From: VRUE01 sp963715455
GTDB taxonomy: Bacteria > Actinomycetota > Thermoleophilia > Solirubrobacterales > 70-9
Length of the DNA stretch: 64,000 nucleotides
Reading direction: 5' to 3'
Assembly (NCBI GenBank): GCA_963715455.1
Contig: OY970245.1
Span: 124,001-188,000 of the forward strand
A program made the translations under genes and the position numbers. Shown here one piece after another: positions 55,510-63,969 of the stretch. Every line of letters begins with the position of its first letter. The first letter of the stretch is position 1. The notes under the pieces are model-generated. The model ran no database searches. It was not told the DNA's origin and worked only from the letters and a program-made list of their open reading frames with translations.

Positions 55510-55782
55510 GGACCGTGCGCCCCGTCCTCCGAAGCGAAGTCACCGGGCGTGTCCGTCGCGTTTGGCTCGAGCCGGGCTCTCCTACGGCACCCGCGGCATC
55601 CGCTTAAGGCTGCTTCCTTCCGGACCTGACCTGATTCGCGTGCCCACGTCGCGCAGGACCCGACCGTCAACGCCGCCCGCGGCGCACTGACCCCGACGGC
55701 CAGCCCCTCGGAACGGGATTCGGCCCCGCTAGAGCGGATTGCGGGTTACAGGGCACCGCTGATTCCCCGCCTAGCACGGTCC
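55510..55782 (-). ncRNA. ffs: Large bacterial SRP RNA (with Alu domain)
   Basis: The SRP core GGTCAGGTCCGGAAGGAAGC with following AGCC is present on the minus strand near 55605-55632, including the GGAA tetraloop and asymmetric loop. Upstream on the same strand are the Alu-domain landmarks of Bacillus scRNA-type RNAs: GTGCTAGGCGGGGAA, CGGTGCCCTGTAACC, CGCAATCCGCTCTAGCGGGG. The 5' end GGACCGTGC pairs with the 3' GCACGGTCC, giving about 273 nt, followed by the U-tract. So this is the large, Alu-containing class rather than the 100-nt 4.5S type. Ends are inferred from pairing and may be off by a few bases. Confidence 0.93.
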
Positions 55783-55823
55783 GCCCGGGATCCTACCGGG
55801 GCCGCGCATAGGATCGGCGCGGC

Positions 55824-57020
55824 GTGATCGACGTCGACACTTCCTCCTTCTTCGCGATCGTCATGGTCGCTGCGATCGCCGCGGTCACGGTGGCGATCGT
55901 GCCGCGGGGGATGGCGCCGCCAGTCGTCGTGCTGGAGCTGCTGCTGGGCATCGTCATCGGCCCCGAAGTCCTCGACCTCGCCCAGTCCTCCGACTTCATC
56001 GAGTTCTTCTCCAACCTCGGCCTGGGGATGCTCTTCTACTTCGCCGGCTACGAGATCGACTTCGAGCGCATCAAGGGGACGCCGCTGAAGCTGGCGGCTC
56101 TCGGCTGGGTGATGTCGGTGGGGCTCGCCTACGGGATCGGGGGGGCGCTCGCCGCCGCCGGCATCGTCGTCTCCTTCCTCTACACCGGCTCCGCCCTGGC
56201 GACGACGGCAATCGGCACGTTGATTCCGATCCTGCGCGACAGCGGCGGCCTGAAGACGCGCTTCGGCACCTACCTGCTGGCGGCCGGCGGGGCCGGCGAG
56301 TTCGGCCCGATCCTGCTCGTCACCCTAGTGTTGAGCACCGCCAACCCGCTGCACGAGGCGGCGATCCTCGTCGCCTTCGTCGCCCTCGCCCTGGCCGTGG
56401 CGCTGGCCTCGGTACGGCTCGCCTGGCGCGGCTGGCCGGCGCTGGAGAAGACCTTCGAGGCAAGCAGCCAGCTGGCGGTGCGGATCACGGTCGTGCTCGT
56501 TTTCGGCCTCGTGCTGCTCGCCGGCGAGCTCGGCCTCGACGTGCTGCTCGGCGGCTTCGTCGCCGGGATGATCACCAGGGCGGCACTCCGGGGTCACGAG
56601 CTGCAGATCTTCGACTCGAAGCTGACCGCGGTCGGCTTCGGCTTCTTCGTGCCCTTCTTCTTCGTCACCAGCGGCATCGAGTTCGACCTCGCGGCGCTCG
56701 GCTCAGTCGAAGCCCTGGCCAAGATGGCCCTCTTCCTCGGCCTCTTCCTGGTCGTGCGCGGCGCCCCGGCGCTGCTCCTCTACCGGCGCGTGCTGAGCAG
56801 CGTCGAGCGCCGCGCCCTGGCCTTCTTCAGCGCCACCGAGCTGCCCCTGGTCGTCGCGATCACGACGATCGCGGTCGAGTCCGGCGAGATGCGCAGCTCG
56901 ACCGCCGCCGGTCTCGTCGGCGCCGCGATGCTCTCGACGCTGATCTTCCCCTTCGTCGGCATCGCCCTGCAGAGGCGGGCCATGGCCGAACAGGATCCAG
57001 AGCCCATACCGCCCCTATGA
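55824..57020 (+). CDS. CPA2-family cation:proton antiporter
   Basis: 398 aa, 12-13 TM helices. PPVVVLELLLGIVIGPEVL, YFAGYEIDFERIKG, a discontinuous-helix TGSALATTAIGTLIPILRD, GFFVPFFFVTSGIEFDL and FSATELPLVVAITTIAVESG mark the Na+/H+ exchanger domain. Only distantly similar to the antiporter at 7.6 kb. GTG 55824 lies 9 nt after TAGGAT (55809-55814). Upstream neighbour is the divergent SRP RNA; downstream is tRNA-Val. Confidence 0.88.
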   Translation: MIDVDTSSFFAIVMVAAIAAVTVAIVPRGMAPPVVVLELLLGIVIGPEVLDLAQSSDFIEFFSNLGLGMLFYFAGYEIDFERIKGTPLKLAALGWVMSVGLAYGIGGALAAAGIVVSFLYTGSALATTAIGTLIPILRDSGGLKTRFGTYLLAAGGAGEFGPILLVTLVLSTANPLHEAAILVAFVALALAVALASVRLAWRGWPALEKTFEASSQLAVRITVVLVFGLVLLAGELGLDVLLGGFVAGMITRAALRGHELQIFDSKLTAVGFGFFVPFFFVTSGIEFDLAALGSVEALAKMALFLGLFLVVRGAPALLLYRRVLSSVERRALAFFSATELPLVVAITTIAVESGEMRSSTAAGLVGAAMLSTLIFPFVGIALQRRAMAEQDPEPIPPL

Positions 57021-57033
57021 TTGGCCCTCTCCC

Positions 57034-57105
57034 GGGCGCGTAGCTCAGTGGGAGAGCGCTCGCCTCACACGCGAGAGGTCGCTGGTTCGAACCCAGCCGC
57101 GCCCA
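57034..57105 (+). tRNA. tRNA-Val (CAC)
   Basis: 72-nt cloverleaf: acceptor GGGCGCG/CGCGCCC, D-arm GCTCAGTGGGAGAGC, anticodon stem CTCGC/GCGAG with loop CTCACAC (anticodon CAC at 57066-57068), T-arm GCTGG-TTCGAAC-CCAGC, discriminator A. CCA is not encoded. The anticodon reads the GTG valine codon. Confidence 0.95.
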
Positions 57106-57452
57106 TCGGATTCCCTTTTGTAGAGCCAAAACTCAGGCTGTGGTTCTAACCCGGTCCCGAACTTGGCTCTACAGCTCGATTCCCAAGAAACCTGGCGACT
57201 CGCTTGCACAAGGCGGCCTTGGGCTGCTGCAAACGCATTCGCCTCATTGAGCAGCGCGCAAAACGCTGGGTGAATGCCCGAGACCGATGGTCGATCTCGG
57301 ATCCTGGTTTGGCTTGGCCTATTTCTCTAGGAAGGGAGTCCGGTCGCTCGGCCGGCTGAGTCAGGGGGCAAATCCCGCTGTGTTCTGCTCCCAGCGGCTA
57401 GTCTGCCTCGGCCGGATCATCCGGCTCACTTGATCGCGACGAAGGGAGCGGC
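57106..57452 (+). other. 347-bp intergenic after tRNA-Val
   Basis: No gene seen; base composition is less GC-rich than around. It holds an inverted repeat TGTAGAGCCAA...TTGGCTCTACA (about 57118-57176), which may be the tRNA transcript terminator. A small hairpin CCGAGA...TCTCGG lies near 57277-57300, and a GCCGGAT-C-ATCCGGC palindrome near 57411-57425. TAGTCT (57398-57403) could serve the next gene. GGGAG at 57444-57448 is its RBS. No duplicated tRNA 3' end (att site) was noticed. Confidence 0.4.
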
Positions 57453-57890
57453 TTGAGCGTCGAAGAGTTCAACGAGATGGGTCCGATCGACTACATCCTC
57501 GTCGAGTGGCCGGGCCGCCAGCCGAACGGCGAGGTGGCGCCACACTTGGTCGATTTGGTTGACCGCGGGCTGATCCGGATTCTCGACCTCGCCTTCATCG
57601 CCAAGGCCGAGGACGGTTCTATCGCCGGCCTCGAGATCGCCGACGTCGGCGGCGAGGTGACGGAGCTGGCGATCTTCGAGGGCGCCTCCTCCGGGCTGCT
57701 GTCCGACGAAGACATCGCTGAGGCCGGCGGGGCGCTGGAGCCCGGCACCTCGGCCGCCCTGCTCGTCTTCGAGAACACCTGGGCGGCACCCTTCGCGAGT
57801 GCCATACGCCGCTCCGGCGGCCAGCTCGTCGCCAGTGGCCGCATCCCCGTCCAAGCCGTCCTCGCCGCGCTCGACGCGGCCGAGGCCTGA
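57453..57890 (+). CDS. DUF6325-like protein
   Basis: 145 aa. GPIDYILVEWPGRQPNGEVAPHLVDLVDRGLIRILDLAFI, LEIADVGGEV and EPGTSAALLVFENTWAAPFASAIRRSGGQLV match the DUF6325 pattern of actinobacterial proteins of unknown function, often near SHOCT proteins. TTG 57453 has GGGAG 4 nt upstream; ATG 57477 is a fallback. Likely co-transcribed with the SHOCT gene 18 nt downstream. Confidence 0.72.
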   Translation: MSVEEFNEMGPIDYILVEWPGRQPNGEVAPHLVDLVDRGLIRILDLAFIAKAEDGSIAGLEIADVGGEVTELAIFEGASSGLLSDEDIAEAGGALEPGTSAALLVFENTWAAPFASAIRRSGGQLVASGRIPVQAVLAALDAAEA

Positions 57891-57908
57891 GCAGCAAAGG
57901 AGAGAACG

Positions 57909-58172
57909 ATGCCAGGACTACTTCGAGGTGTCGCGCGGACCGCGGTTGTCGCCGGGACCGCGACCGCCGTCAGCAATCGCGTCTCCAAACGCCAGAGCGA
58001 ACGCTGGACCGAGCAGGAAGCGCCTCCGCAGCAGCCACAGGCCGCGCAAGCTCCGCCTCCGCCCGCCGCGGCGTCGACGATCGATCAGCTCAAGGAACTG
58101 GGTGAGCTAAAAAGCCAGGGAATCCTCACCGAGGAGGAGTTCGCCGCCCAGAAGGCCAAGCTGCTCGGCTAA
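57909..58172 (+). CDS. Small SHOCT-domain protein
   Basis: 87 aa. A short helical N-terminus with basic residues, a Gln/Pro/Ala linker, then the SHOCT motif at the C-terminus (DQLKELGELKSQGILTEEEF-AAQKAKLL). SHOCT is a short oligomerisation-type module often at protein ends. AAAGGAG lies 7 nt before the ATG. Operon with the DUF6325 gene. Confidence 0.8.
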   Translation: MPGLLRGVARTAVVAGTATAVSNRVSKRQSERWTEQEAPPQQPQAAQAPPPPAAASTIDQLKELGELKSQGILTEEEFAAQKAKLLG

Positions 58173-58180
58173 GGCTGCAT

Positions 58181-58213
58181 AGAGGAGCCCGGCCGCATCG
58201 GCCGGGCTCCTCT
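58181..58213. terminator. 15-bp hairpin at convergent junction
   Basis: AGAGGAGCCCGGCCG (58181-58195) pairs perfectly with 58199-58213 across a CAT loop, 8 nt after the SHOCT stop and 8 nt before the end of the convergent gene. Bidirectional terminator; no U-tract. Confidence 0.8.
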
Positions 58214-58221
58214 GAGGCGTT

Positions 58222-58605
58222 CTAGGCCCGGCTTACGGGCTCGTCCTCGCCGTAGACGACGAGGCCGTGGATGCAGATCACGCAGAGGGCGAAGATCCCC
58301 AGCGACCAGAACGGAAAGGCGCCGCCGACCGCGAGGAGGGCGCCGATTGCGCCTAGCGATGCGGCGATCAGCCCGATTACCCGTCCGAACGCGTTGCCGG
58401 CGAGCAGAGAGAATCCACCGCAGAGCTGGACGACTCCCAGAATGACGGTGATCCAGCCCCAGGTGCTGAGACCGGAGAACACGTATCGCGTGTTGTCCAC
58501 GAAGAAGCTGGCATCGCTGATCGCAGCGATGCCGTAGATGACGTTGAGAGTGCCCGCGATCAAAAGCAGGATGGCGACGAAAGCAGCTCGGCCAGCACCC
58601 CTCAT
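58222..58605 (-). CDS. DUF7144-like four-TM membrane protein
   Basis: 127 aa, four TM helices (FVAILLLIAGTLNVIYGIAA, WGWITVILGVVQLCGGFSLL, VIGLIAASLGAIGALLA, FWSLGIFALCVICIHGLVVY). Matches DUF7144-like actinobacterial membrane proteins as recalled. ATG 58605 with AAAGGA 6 nt upstream. Function unknown. Confidence 0.72.
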   Translation of the reverse strand: MRGAGRAAFVAILLLIAGTLNVIYGIAAISDASFFVDNTRYVFSGLSTWGWITVILGVVQLCGGFSLLAGNAFGRVIGLIAASLGAIGALLAVGGAFPFWSLGIFALCVICIHGLVVYGEDEPVSRA

Positions 58606-58828
58606 ATGGATTCCTTTCCTAGTCGGCACGCCCTTCCCTGGGCGACCGAGCGAATGTCGACCAAGCAGCCTCGCTCGGTCCGTCGACAGCGCGGAGCGGT
58701 TGTGACACTCAGCGCTTGCCTGATTCGACGCCGAAGACAGGAACCCCCCTCGAAGTAACCGTCAGAGGGATACTTGCCGCACAAGGCGTGATCGACCGCG
58801 AGCGCCTCCTTTCCTGAAAGGCCCCCGC

Positions 58829-60256
58829 ATGCACGCGAGCACCCAGAAGGACACCCCCGCTGCCACGCTCTCTCCTCAAGAGGCTGCGGCCAGGGGCAAG
58901 GGGGCGAGGAAGATCGTCTCCCGTTCCTCGCACGCCAGCTGGGAGCCGGGTCCCGACAGAGTTGGCCCGCTCGAGATCCTTACCGAGCAGGACGAGACCC
59001 GCGTCCCCGAGCTGGTTCCCGTTCGCTACGGGCGCATGCTCGCCTCTGCCTTCACTTTCTACCGGGGTGCCGCCGCGATTATGGCCGCCGACCTGGCAGC
59101 GAGTCCCGACTCTGGCCTGCGCGTCCAGCTCTGCGGTGACGCACACCTCTCGAACTTCGGTGTCTTCCAGGCGCCGGACCGCCAGCTCGTCTTCGACATC
59201 AACGACTTCGACGAGACGCTACCCGGCCCGTTTGAGTGGGACGTCAAGCGGCTTGCCGCCAGCATCGCCATCGGCGCTCGCGATCGCGGCTTCAAGGGGC
59301 CAGAACGCGAGGCCGCCGTCCTGGCAGGCGTGAGCGCCTACCGGACCGCGATGGCCGAGTTCGCCGCGATGAACGAGATCGATGTCTGGTATTCACGGCT
59401 GTCCGTCGCCGACATCGCGGGTCGCTGGCAACAGAAGGTGACCAAGGAGGATCGGCGCCGCCTTGAGAAGAACGTCGCCAAGGCCCGCAACAAGGGCAGT
59501 CTGCGAGCGCTCGAAAAGCTGACCGAGACCCGAGACGGCGAGCTTCGGATCGCCAGCCGCCCGCCGCTGTTGGCGCCAATCGGCGAGCTGGCCGAACGCG
59601 AAGGCCAGGACGTGGCCGAGATCGCCGCCCGGATGAAGCACCTGTTGGACGAGTACCGGGAGACCCTCGACGACCAGGCCAGGGTGCTCGCCGAGCGCTA
59701 CCACTACGTCGATGCCGCTCACAAGGTCGTGGGTGTCGGCAGCGTTGGCACCCGAGCCTTCATCGCGCTGCTGCTGGGCCGTGATCAGGGCGACCCACTC
59801 TTCCTTCAGATCAAGGAAGCCGGGCCTTCTGTTCTGGAGCCCTTCGCCGGCACCAGCAGCTTCCGCCACCACGGCCACAGGGTGGTCGCGGGCCAACGGC
59901 TCACGCAGGCAGCAAGCGATGTCCTCCTCGGCTGGCTGACGGCAGAGGGTCTTGACGGCAAGAAGCGTGACTTCTACGTCCGCCAGCTTTGGGACGGCAA
60001 GGGCTCGGCAGAGATCGAGGCAATGCAATCGGAGACGATGGCCGGCTACGCAGGCCTCTGCGGGTGGAGCCTCGCCCGCGCCCACGCCCGTACCGGCGAC
60101 CGGCGGGAGATCGCCGCCTATTTGGGTAAGAGCGACACCTTCGACCGCGCGGTCGCCGAGTTCGCCGAGGCCTACGCGGATCAGAACGAGGCCGACTACG
60201 AGACGCTGCTAGGTGCCCAGCGAGACGGGCACCTAGCCGTGGAGAGCGGCGTCTAG
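58829..60256 (+). CDS. DUF2252 family protein (kinase-like fold)
   Basis: 475 aa. Conserved DUF2252 segments: VPVRYGRMLASAFTFYRGAA, CGDAHLSNFGVF (HxxN-like catalytic loop, about residue 108) and FDINDFDETLPGPFEWDVKR (metal-binding Asp). The layout is that of protein-kinase/aminoglycoside-phosphotransferase relatives. Substrate unknown. AAAGG lies 8 nt before the ATG. An 11-bp hairpin (60208-60218 / 60227-60237) lies in the last codons and could assist termination. Confidence 0.85.
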   Translation: MHASTQKDTPAATLSPQEAAARGKGARKIVSRSSHASWEPGPDRVGPLEILTEQDETRVPELVPVRYGRMLASAFTFYRGAAAIMAADLAASPDSGLRVQLCGDAHLSNFGVFQAPDRQLVFDINDFDETLPGPFEWDVKRLAASIAIGARDRGFKGPEREAAVLAGVSAYRTAMAEFAAMNEIDVWYSRLSVADIAGRWQQKVTKEDRRRLEKNVAKARNKGSLRALEKLTETRDGELRIASRPPLLAPIGELAEREGQDVAEIAARMKHLLDEYRETLDDQARVLAERYHYVDAAHKVVGVGSVGTRAFIALLLGRDQGDPLFLQIKEAGPSVLEPFAGTSSFRHHGHRVVAGQRLTQAASDVLLGWLTAEGLDGKKRDFYVRQLWDGKGSAEIEAMQSETMAGYAGLCGWSLARAHARTGDRREIAAYLGKSDTFDRAVAEFAEAYADQNEADYETLLGAQRDGHLAVESGV

Positions 60257-60297
60257 CTCACAGGCATGAGGCGCCCTAGCGCCACTCGCCTCCGAAC

Positions 60298-60696
60298 TCA
60301 AGCAAGCGCCTTCTGCTTGATCGAGTCGAACTCCTGCTGGCTGATTGCGCCGCTGTCCAGCAACTCCTTGGCCTTAGCGATCTCCTCCGCGGCGCCTCCG
60401 CTACCCGCCGTCGTGCGCACGTACTCGTCGAACTGCGCCTGGGCAGCCTTCGTCTGCGCTGCGCTGCGCTCGGCCATTCCCGAGCCCTGCGTGCCGAGGT
60501 AGATGAGCACGCCGACGAAGGGCAGGACGATCGCCAGCAGACACCAGCCCGCCTTGGCCCAGCCTGAGATGTCATGGCGGCGGAAGAGGTCGCCGAAGAC
60601 GTTGAACAGGAGGCCGATCCAGATCACCAGCCCGAAGAAGACGAGCATCGTCCAAACAATGTCGAGGAGCGGGTAAGAGCTGGCAACTGGAAGCAT
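60298..60696 (-). CDS. PLDc_N-like membrane protein with SHOCT domain
   Basis: 132 aa. Two TM helices (DIVWTMLVFFGLVIWIGLLF and GWCLLAIVLPFVGVLIYLG) with FRRHDISGWAKAGW between them, resembling the cardiolipin-synthase N-terminal module. A helical linker and a C-terminal SHOCT motif (EIAKAKELLDSGAISQQEF) follow. AGGAGG 5 nt before the ATG is a strong RBS. Confidence 0.82.
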   Translation of the reverse strand: MLPVASSYPLLDIVWTMLVFFGLVIWIGLLFNVFGDLFRRHDISGWAKAGWCLLAIVLPFVGVLIYLGTQGSGMAERSAAQTKAAQAQFDEYVRTTAGSGGAAEEIAKAKELLDSGAISQQEFDSIKQKALA

Positions 60697-60807
60697 TGAT
60701 TCCTCCTGATTGTGGCGCTGATGGAGCCGGGCGGCGATCGTACATCGATCGTCCGTCCCGCCCAGCACCGCGAAAGGTTGACCTGGTGACTAGCCTGGCT
60801 GCTGCAC

Positions 60808-62406
60808 TCAGGCCAGGACGGTCTCGCCGGATCCCGACGGCTTGGGTTCCGGCAGGCGCAACATGCGGAAGGAGTTGAAAAGACCGATGAGGCCGGCGAG
60901 GAGCGGAATCAGCAGGGCCACTTGAAGAGCGATCGGTCTTGCATCGGTGTTGATGCTGATGATCTCGTCCTGGGTTGCCTGCGGCTCGTCGGCGAGCAGC
61001 TTGTCCAGTTCGGTGTTGGTCATCACCTCGGCGTCCTCCTCAAGGGCCTTTGCCACGCGCTCCTTCTCGGGCGGGGCAAGCACCGTGCTGTCGTCTGACA
61101 TCTGGGTGAAGGCGACGGAGAGGGTTGCCAGCAAGATGGCGCCGGCGAATGCCAGCCCGAACGACAGCCCGAACGAGCCGGCGGCGGAGTTCAGGCCCGC
61201 CGCCTCGCTGACGCGCTCCTCGGAGATCGGGGCCAGCGTGTAGTTATTGAGCTGGGATACCAACAGACCCAAGCCCAAGCCCGCGATGACTAGCGGGACC
61301 ACGAGGGCCCAACCGGAGTCCGCGCGTGGCACGATCGGGATCAAGATGGCGATGCCCGCCGAGAAGAGGGCGAATCCGAATCGGATCAGGGTGCTCGGGC
61401 GTCGCGCTCCCGCCTTCCTCGCCGCCAGGATCGCCATTCCGAACATGCTGAGCGAGAGCGGCGCCAGCGAGAGCCCGGCCTCCATCGCGTTGTACTCGAA
61501 GACCATCTGCAGGTAGATCGGCAGGGCGATCATGGTGCCGCCCAGCGCGATCTGCTGGAGCGTCTGCTGGGAGATCCCGAGCCTGAAGACCTTCGACTTG
61601 AACAGGTCCGGATCAAACAGCGTCGGCTTGCCTTCACGCTTGCGGCGCCGGAGCCAGTAGACGAGCGCCGCGAGCGCGATTCCCCCGATCGCCATCAGCT
61701 CGGCGACGGCCTCGCCGCCCTCCTGCCAGACCAAGACGCTGAGCACGATGCCGCCCATCGCGAAGACGGAGAGGACTGCTCCAACCGCGTCGGCGTGCCG
61801 AGGCCCCTTGTAGGGCACATCGCGGACCAGCCCCATGCCGGAAAGCACGATCGCGATGACGACGACCTCGAGCGCGAACGCGAGTCGCCAGGTCAAGTAG
61901 GTGGTGATGAAGCCTCCGAGCAGCGGTCCGACCGCAGCGGCGATCGCTGCGGCGGCCCCGACCAGGGCATAGGCCTTCTTTTGAGCCGCTCCCTCGAAGT
62001 TGCCGTGGATCAGCGACTGCATGGCGGGCAGCATCAGCGACGCCCCAAGCCCGCCGATGATCGCCCAGAAGATGACGACCGGGGCAAGGCTCTGGGTCAA
62101 TGCCATCGCTGAGGCGCCGGTCGCGTAGGCGAGCAGACCGAACGTATAGGCCCGCTTTCGCCCGATCAGGTCGCCGACCTTGCTTCCGATCAGGATGAAC
62201 GCCGCCGACACCAGTGCCTCCAGCGCGATGGCGGATTGGAGCCCGCTGACGGTCGTGTCGAGGTCGCGAACAACCGCGGAGATCGAAACGTTCATCAGCG
62301 ACGTGTCGACGACAAGCACGAACATTGCCATCGCCAGCAGGACGGCAAGCCGTGGATTGCCCGATTCTTCCTTCGGCGGGGTGCCGCCCCCCTCGATCTC
62401 GGTCAA
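60808..62406 (-). CDS. MFS transporter, DHA2 (14-TM drug exporter) family
   Basis: 532 aa. TM1 LLAMAMFVLVVDTSLMNVSI, motif A IGSKVGDLIGRKRAY, motif C-like GGLGASLMLPAMQSL and GPLLGGFITTYLTWRLAF identify an EmrB/QacA-like exporter. The extracytoplasmic loop before the last helix (about residues 430-495) is Glu/Asp-rich. TTG 62406 has GAGGG 7 nt upstream and starts just before TM1; longer starts add no domain. Antibiotic or lipid export is typical of the family; substrate unknown. Confidence 0.88.
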   Translation of the reverse strand: MTEIEGGGTPPKEESGNPRLAVLLAMAMFVLVVDTSLMNVSISAVVRDLDTTVSGLQSAIALEALVSAAFILIGSKVGDLIGRKRAYTFGLLAYATGASAMALTQSLAPVVIFWAIIGGLGASLMLPAMQSLIHGNFEGAAQKKAYALVGAAAAIAAAVGPLLGGFITTYLTWRLAFALEVVVIAIVLSGMGLVRDVPYKGPRHADAVGAVLSVFAMGGIVLSVLVWQEGGEAVAELMAIGGIALAALVYWLRRRKREGKPTLFDPDLFKSKVFRLGISQQTLQQIALGGTMIALPIYLQMVFEYNAMEAGLSLAPLSLSMFGMAILAARKAGARRPSTLIRFGFALFSAGIAILIPIVPRADSGWALVVPLVIAGLGLGLLVSQLNNYTLAPISEERVSEAAGLNSAAGSFGLSFGLAFAGAILLATLSVAFTQMSDDSTVLAPPEKERVAKALEEDAEVMTNTELDKLLADEPQATQDEIISINTDARPIALQVALLIPLLAGLIGLFNSFRMLRLPEPKPSGSGETVLA

Positions 62407-62516
62407 CGGCGAGCCCTCACACGCCGACCCTACAGGCGGATCGGGAATCGCAATCCAATGGGACCAGCGCCGACCACGGTTTGCGAATGCCGCTCGCGCG
62501 TCTGTCCGATCCGCGT

Positions 62517-62528
62517 TAGGGTCGGGAC
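62517..62528 (+). promoter_or_regulatory. -10-like TAGGGT before ATC-start gene
   Basis: TAGGGT (62517-62522) is followed by 6 nt and an in-frame ATC (62529). The in-frame TAG inside it closes the frame upstream, so translation must start downstream of it. Confidence 0.4.
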
Positions 62529-63845
62529 ATCGCAGACGAAGGCTCTGGTCGGGAACGCACTTCAGGACACCCGCGGATCGTCGCGGCACTGCTGGTCGTC
62601 GCCACCTTGGTCACGTTCTTGGCGATCTTCTCGATCTGGGTCAACCGGCAGGCGCTCAACACTGACAACTGGGTCGACACGAGCGAGGAGCTCCTCCAGA
62701 GCGAGGAGGTCAAGGCCCAGCTCTCCAACTACCTCGCCGACCAGCTCTTCGCCAGCGTGGACGTCCAGGCCGAACTGGAAAAAACGTTTCCGCCGCGACT
62801 CGCGCCCCTGGCCGGCCCAGCCGCCGGGGCTCTGAATCAGCTCGCTCCCCAAGTGGCCGAAAGGGCTTTGGAAACCTCTCAGGCCGAAAGCCTCTGGAGC
62901 GCGGCGAACCGCGGCGCCCACGAAACGCTGTTGAAGATCTTGAACGACGAGGGCTCGGCGGTCTCGACCAGCGGTGGCGAAGTCACCCTGGATCTCAAGG
63001 CGCTGGTCTCAGAAAGCGGCGGCCAGCTCGGGGTCGCCGGCAAGCTCGCCTCGAAAGTCCCGCCCGATGCCGGCCAGCTGACGATCCTCAAGTCCGATCA
63101 GCTCTCTGCGGCGCAGGACATCAGCAAGCTGGTCAGGCGGCTGCCGATCGTTCTCACCCTCCTGGCACTGTTCCTCTATGGACTCGCCATCTACCTCGCC
63201 GGGCCGCGCCGCAGGCAGGCCTTGCGCTCGGTCGGCTTCGGCTTCGTCGCTGCCGGTGTTCTCAGCCTCCTCCTTCGAGGGGTCGCCGGGAACACGGTGA
63301 TCGACGCTTTGGCGGGCAACGAATCGGTCAAGCCCGCCGTGGAAGCCGTCTGGAGCATCGGCACCGCTCTTCTGATGACCGTTGCCGTCTCGGCGATCAC
63401 CTTCGGCATCCTGCTCGTCATCGCCGCCTGGCTTGCGGGACCGACCCGCATCGCCACCACCCTGCGACGCGAGGCCGCTCCCTACCTGCGGGAGCGACGG
63501 GGGACGACCTACGCGGTGGTTGCCTTCCTCTTCCTCGTGCTCGTCCTCTGGGCGCCTGTTGCCGCCTTCGAGAAACCACTCGGACTCCTTCTGCTGGCAG
63601 CGCTGATGGTGCTCGGGACGGAGGTCCTGCGGCGCCAGGCCGAAGCGGAATTCCCGGACGCCACGTTCGGAGGGTTCGGCGATCGGGTGCGGGCGTCGGT
63701 TCCGGGGCGAGCGGCGGCGGAGCCGCCCGCCCCGCCGCGAGAAAGCAAAATCGATCAACTGGAGCGGATCACGGCCCTGAAAGAGAAGGGGGCGCTGAGC
63801 GAGGAGGAGTTCGAAGCGGCGAAGCGCGAGGCGCTCGGTCCCTGA
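62529..63845 (+). CDS. Membrane protein with C-terminal SHOCT domain
   Basis: 438 aa from the proposed ATC start. TM1 (IVAALLVVATLVTFLAIFSI) is followed by an exterior domain with NTDNWVDTSEELLQSEEVKA. Several more TM helices (about residues 205-225, 235-255, 278-302, 325-345) precede a C-terminal SHOCT (QLERITALKEKGALSEEEFE). No ATG or GTG lies in frame between the stop at 62517 and the TM1 codons; the first standard start, TTG 62607, would delete most of TM1. The ATC is 6 nt after TAGGGT. Function unknown. Confidence 0.72.
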   Translation: MADEGSGRERTSGHPRIVAALLVVATLVTFLAIFSIWVNRQALNTDNWVDTSEELLQSEEVKAQLSNYLADQLFASVDVQAELEKTFPPRLAPLAGPAAGALNQLAPQVAERALETSQAESLWSAANRGAHETLLKILNDEGSAVSTSGGEVTLDLKALVSESGGQLGVAGKLASKVPPDAGQLTILKSDQLSAAQDISKLVRRLPIVLTLLALFLYGLAIYLAGPRRRQALRSVGFGFVAAGVLSLLLRGVAGNTVIDALAGNESVKPAVEAVWSIGTALLMTVAVSAITFGILLVIAAWLAGPTRIATTLRREAAPYLRERRGTTYAVVAFLFLVLVLWAPVAAFEKPLGLLLLAALMVLGTEVLRRQAEAEFPDATFGGFGDRVRASVPGRAAAEPPAPPRESKIDQLERITALKEKGALSEEEFEAAKREALGP

Positions 63846-63969
63846 TCGAAGTAAAGAAGGCTTTGACCTTGGCTCCGACCGCAGGCCGAGCCTCGCGGGA
63901 TCGTTCGGTCCCACCGCTAGTATGAGCACGTCCCAGGCACGGCTTCGTGACCGGAACTAGAGGAGCGGT
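63846..63969 (+). other. Intergenic before last gene
   Basis: 124 bp. TAGTAT (63918-63923) is a possible -10, and AGGAG (63961-63965) is a good RBS for the ATG at 63970. Nothing else recognised. Confidence 0.35.

Noticed and set aside
55572..55662. Small 4.5S-type SRP RNA limited to about 90 nt
   Set aside because: Clear Alu-domain landmarks and a closing 9-bp stem plus U-tract outside this core show the large class.
57034..57452. Integration (att) site at tRNA-Val
   Set aside because: No integrase and no duplicated tRNA 3' end were seen; downstream genes look like ordinary chromosomal genes.
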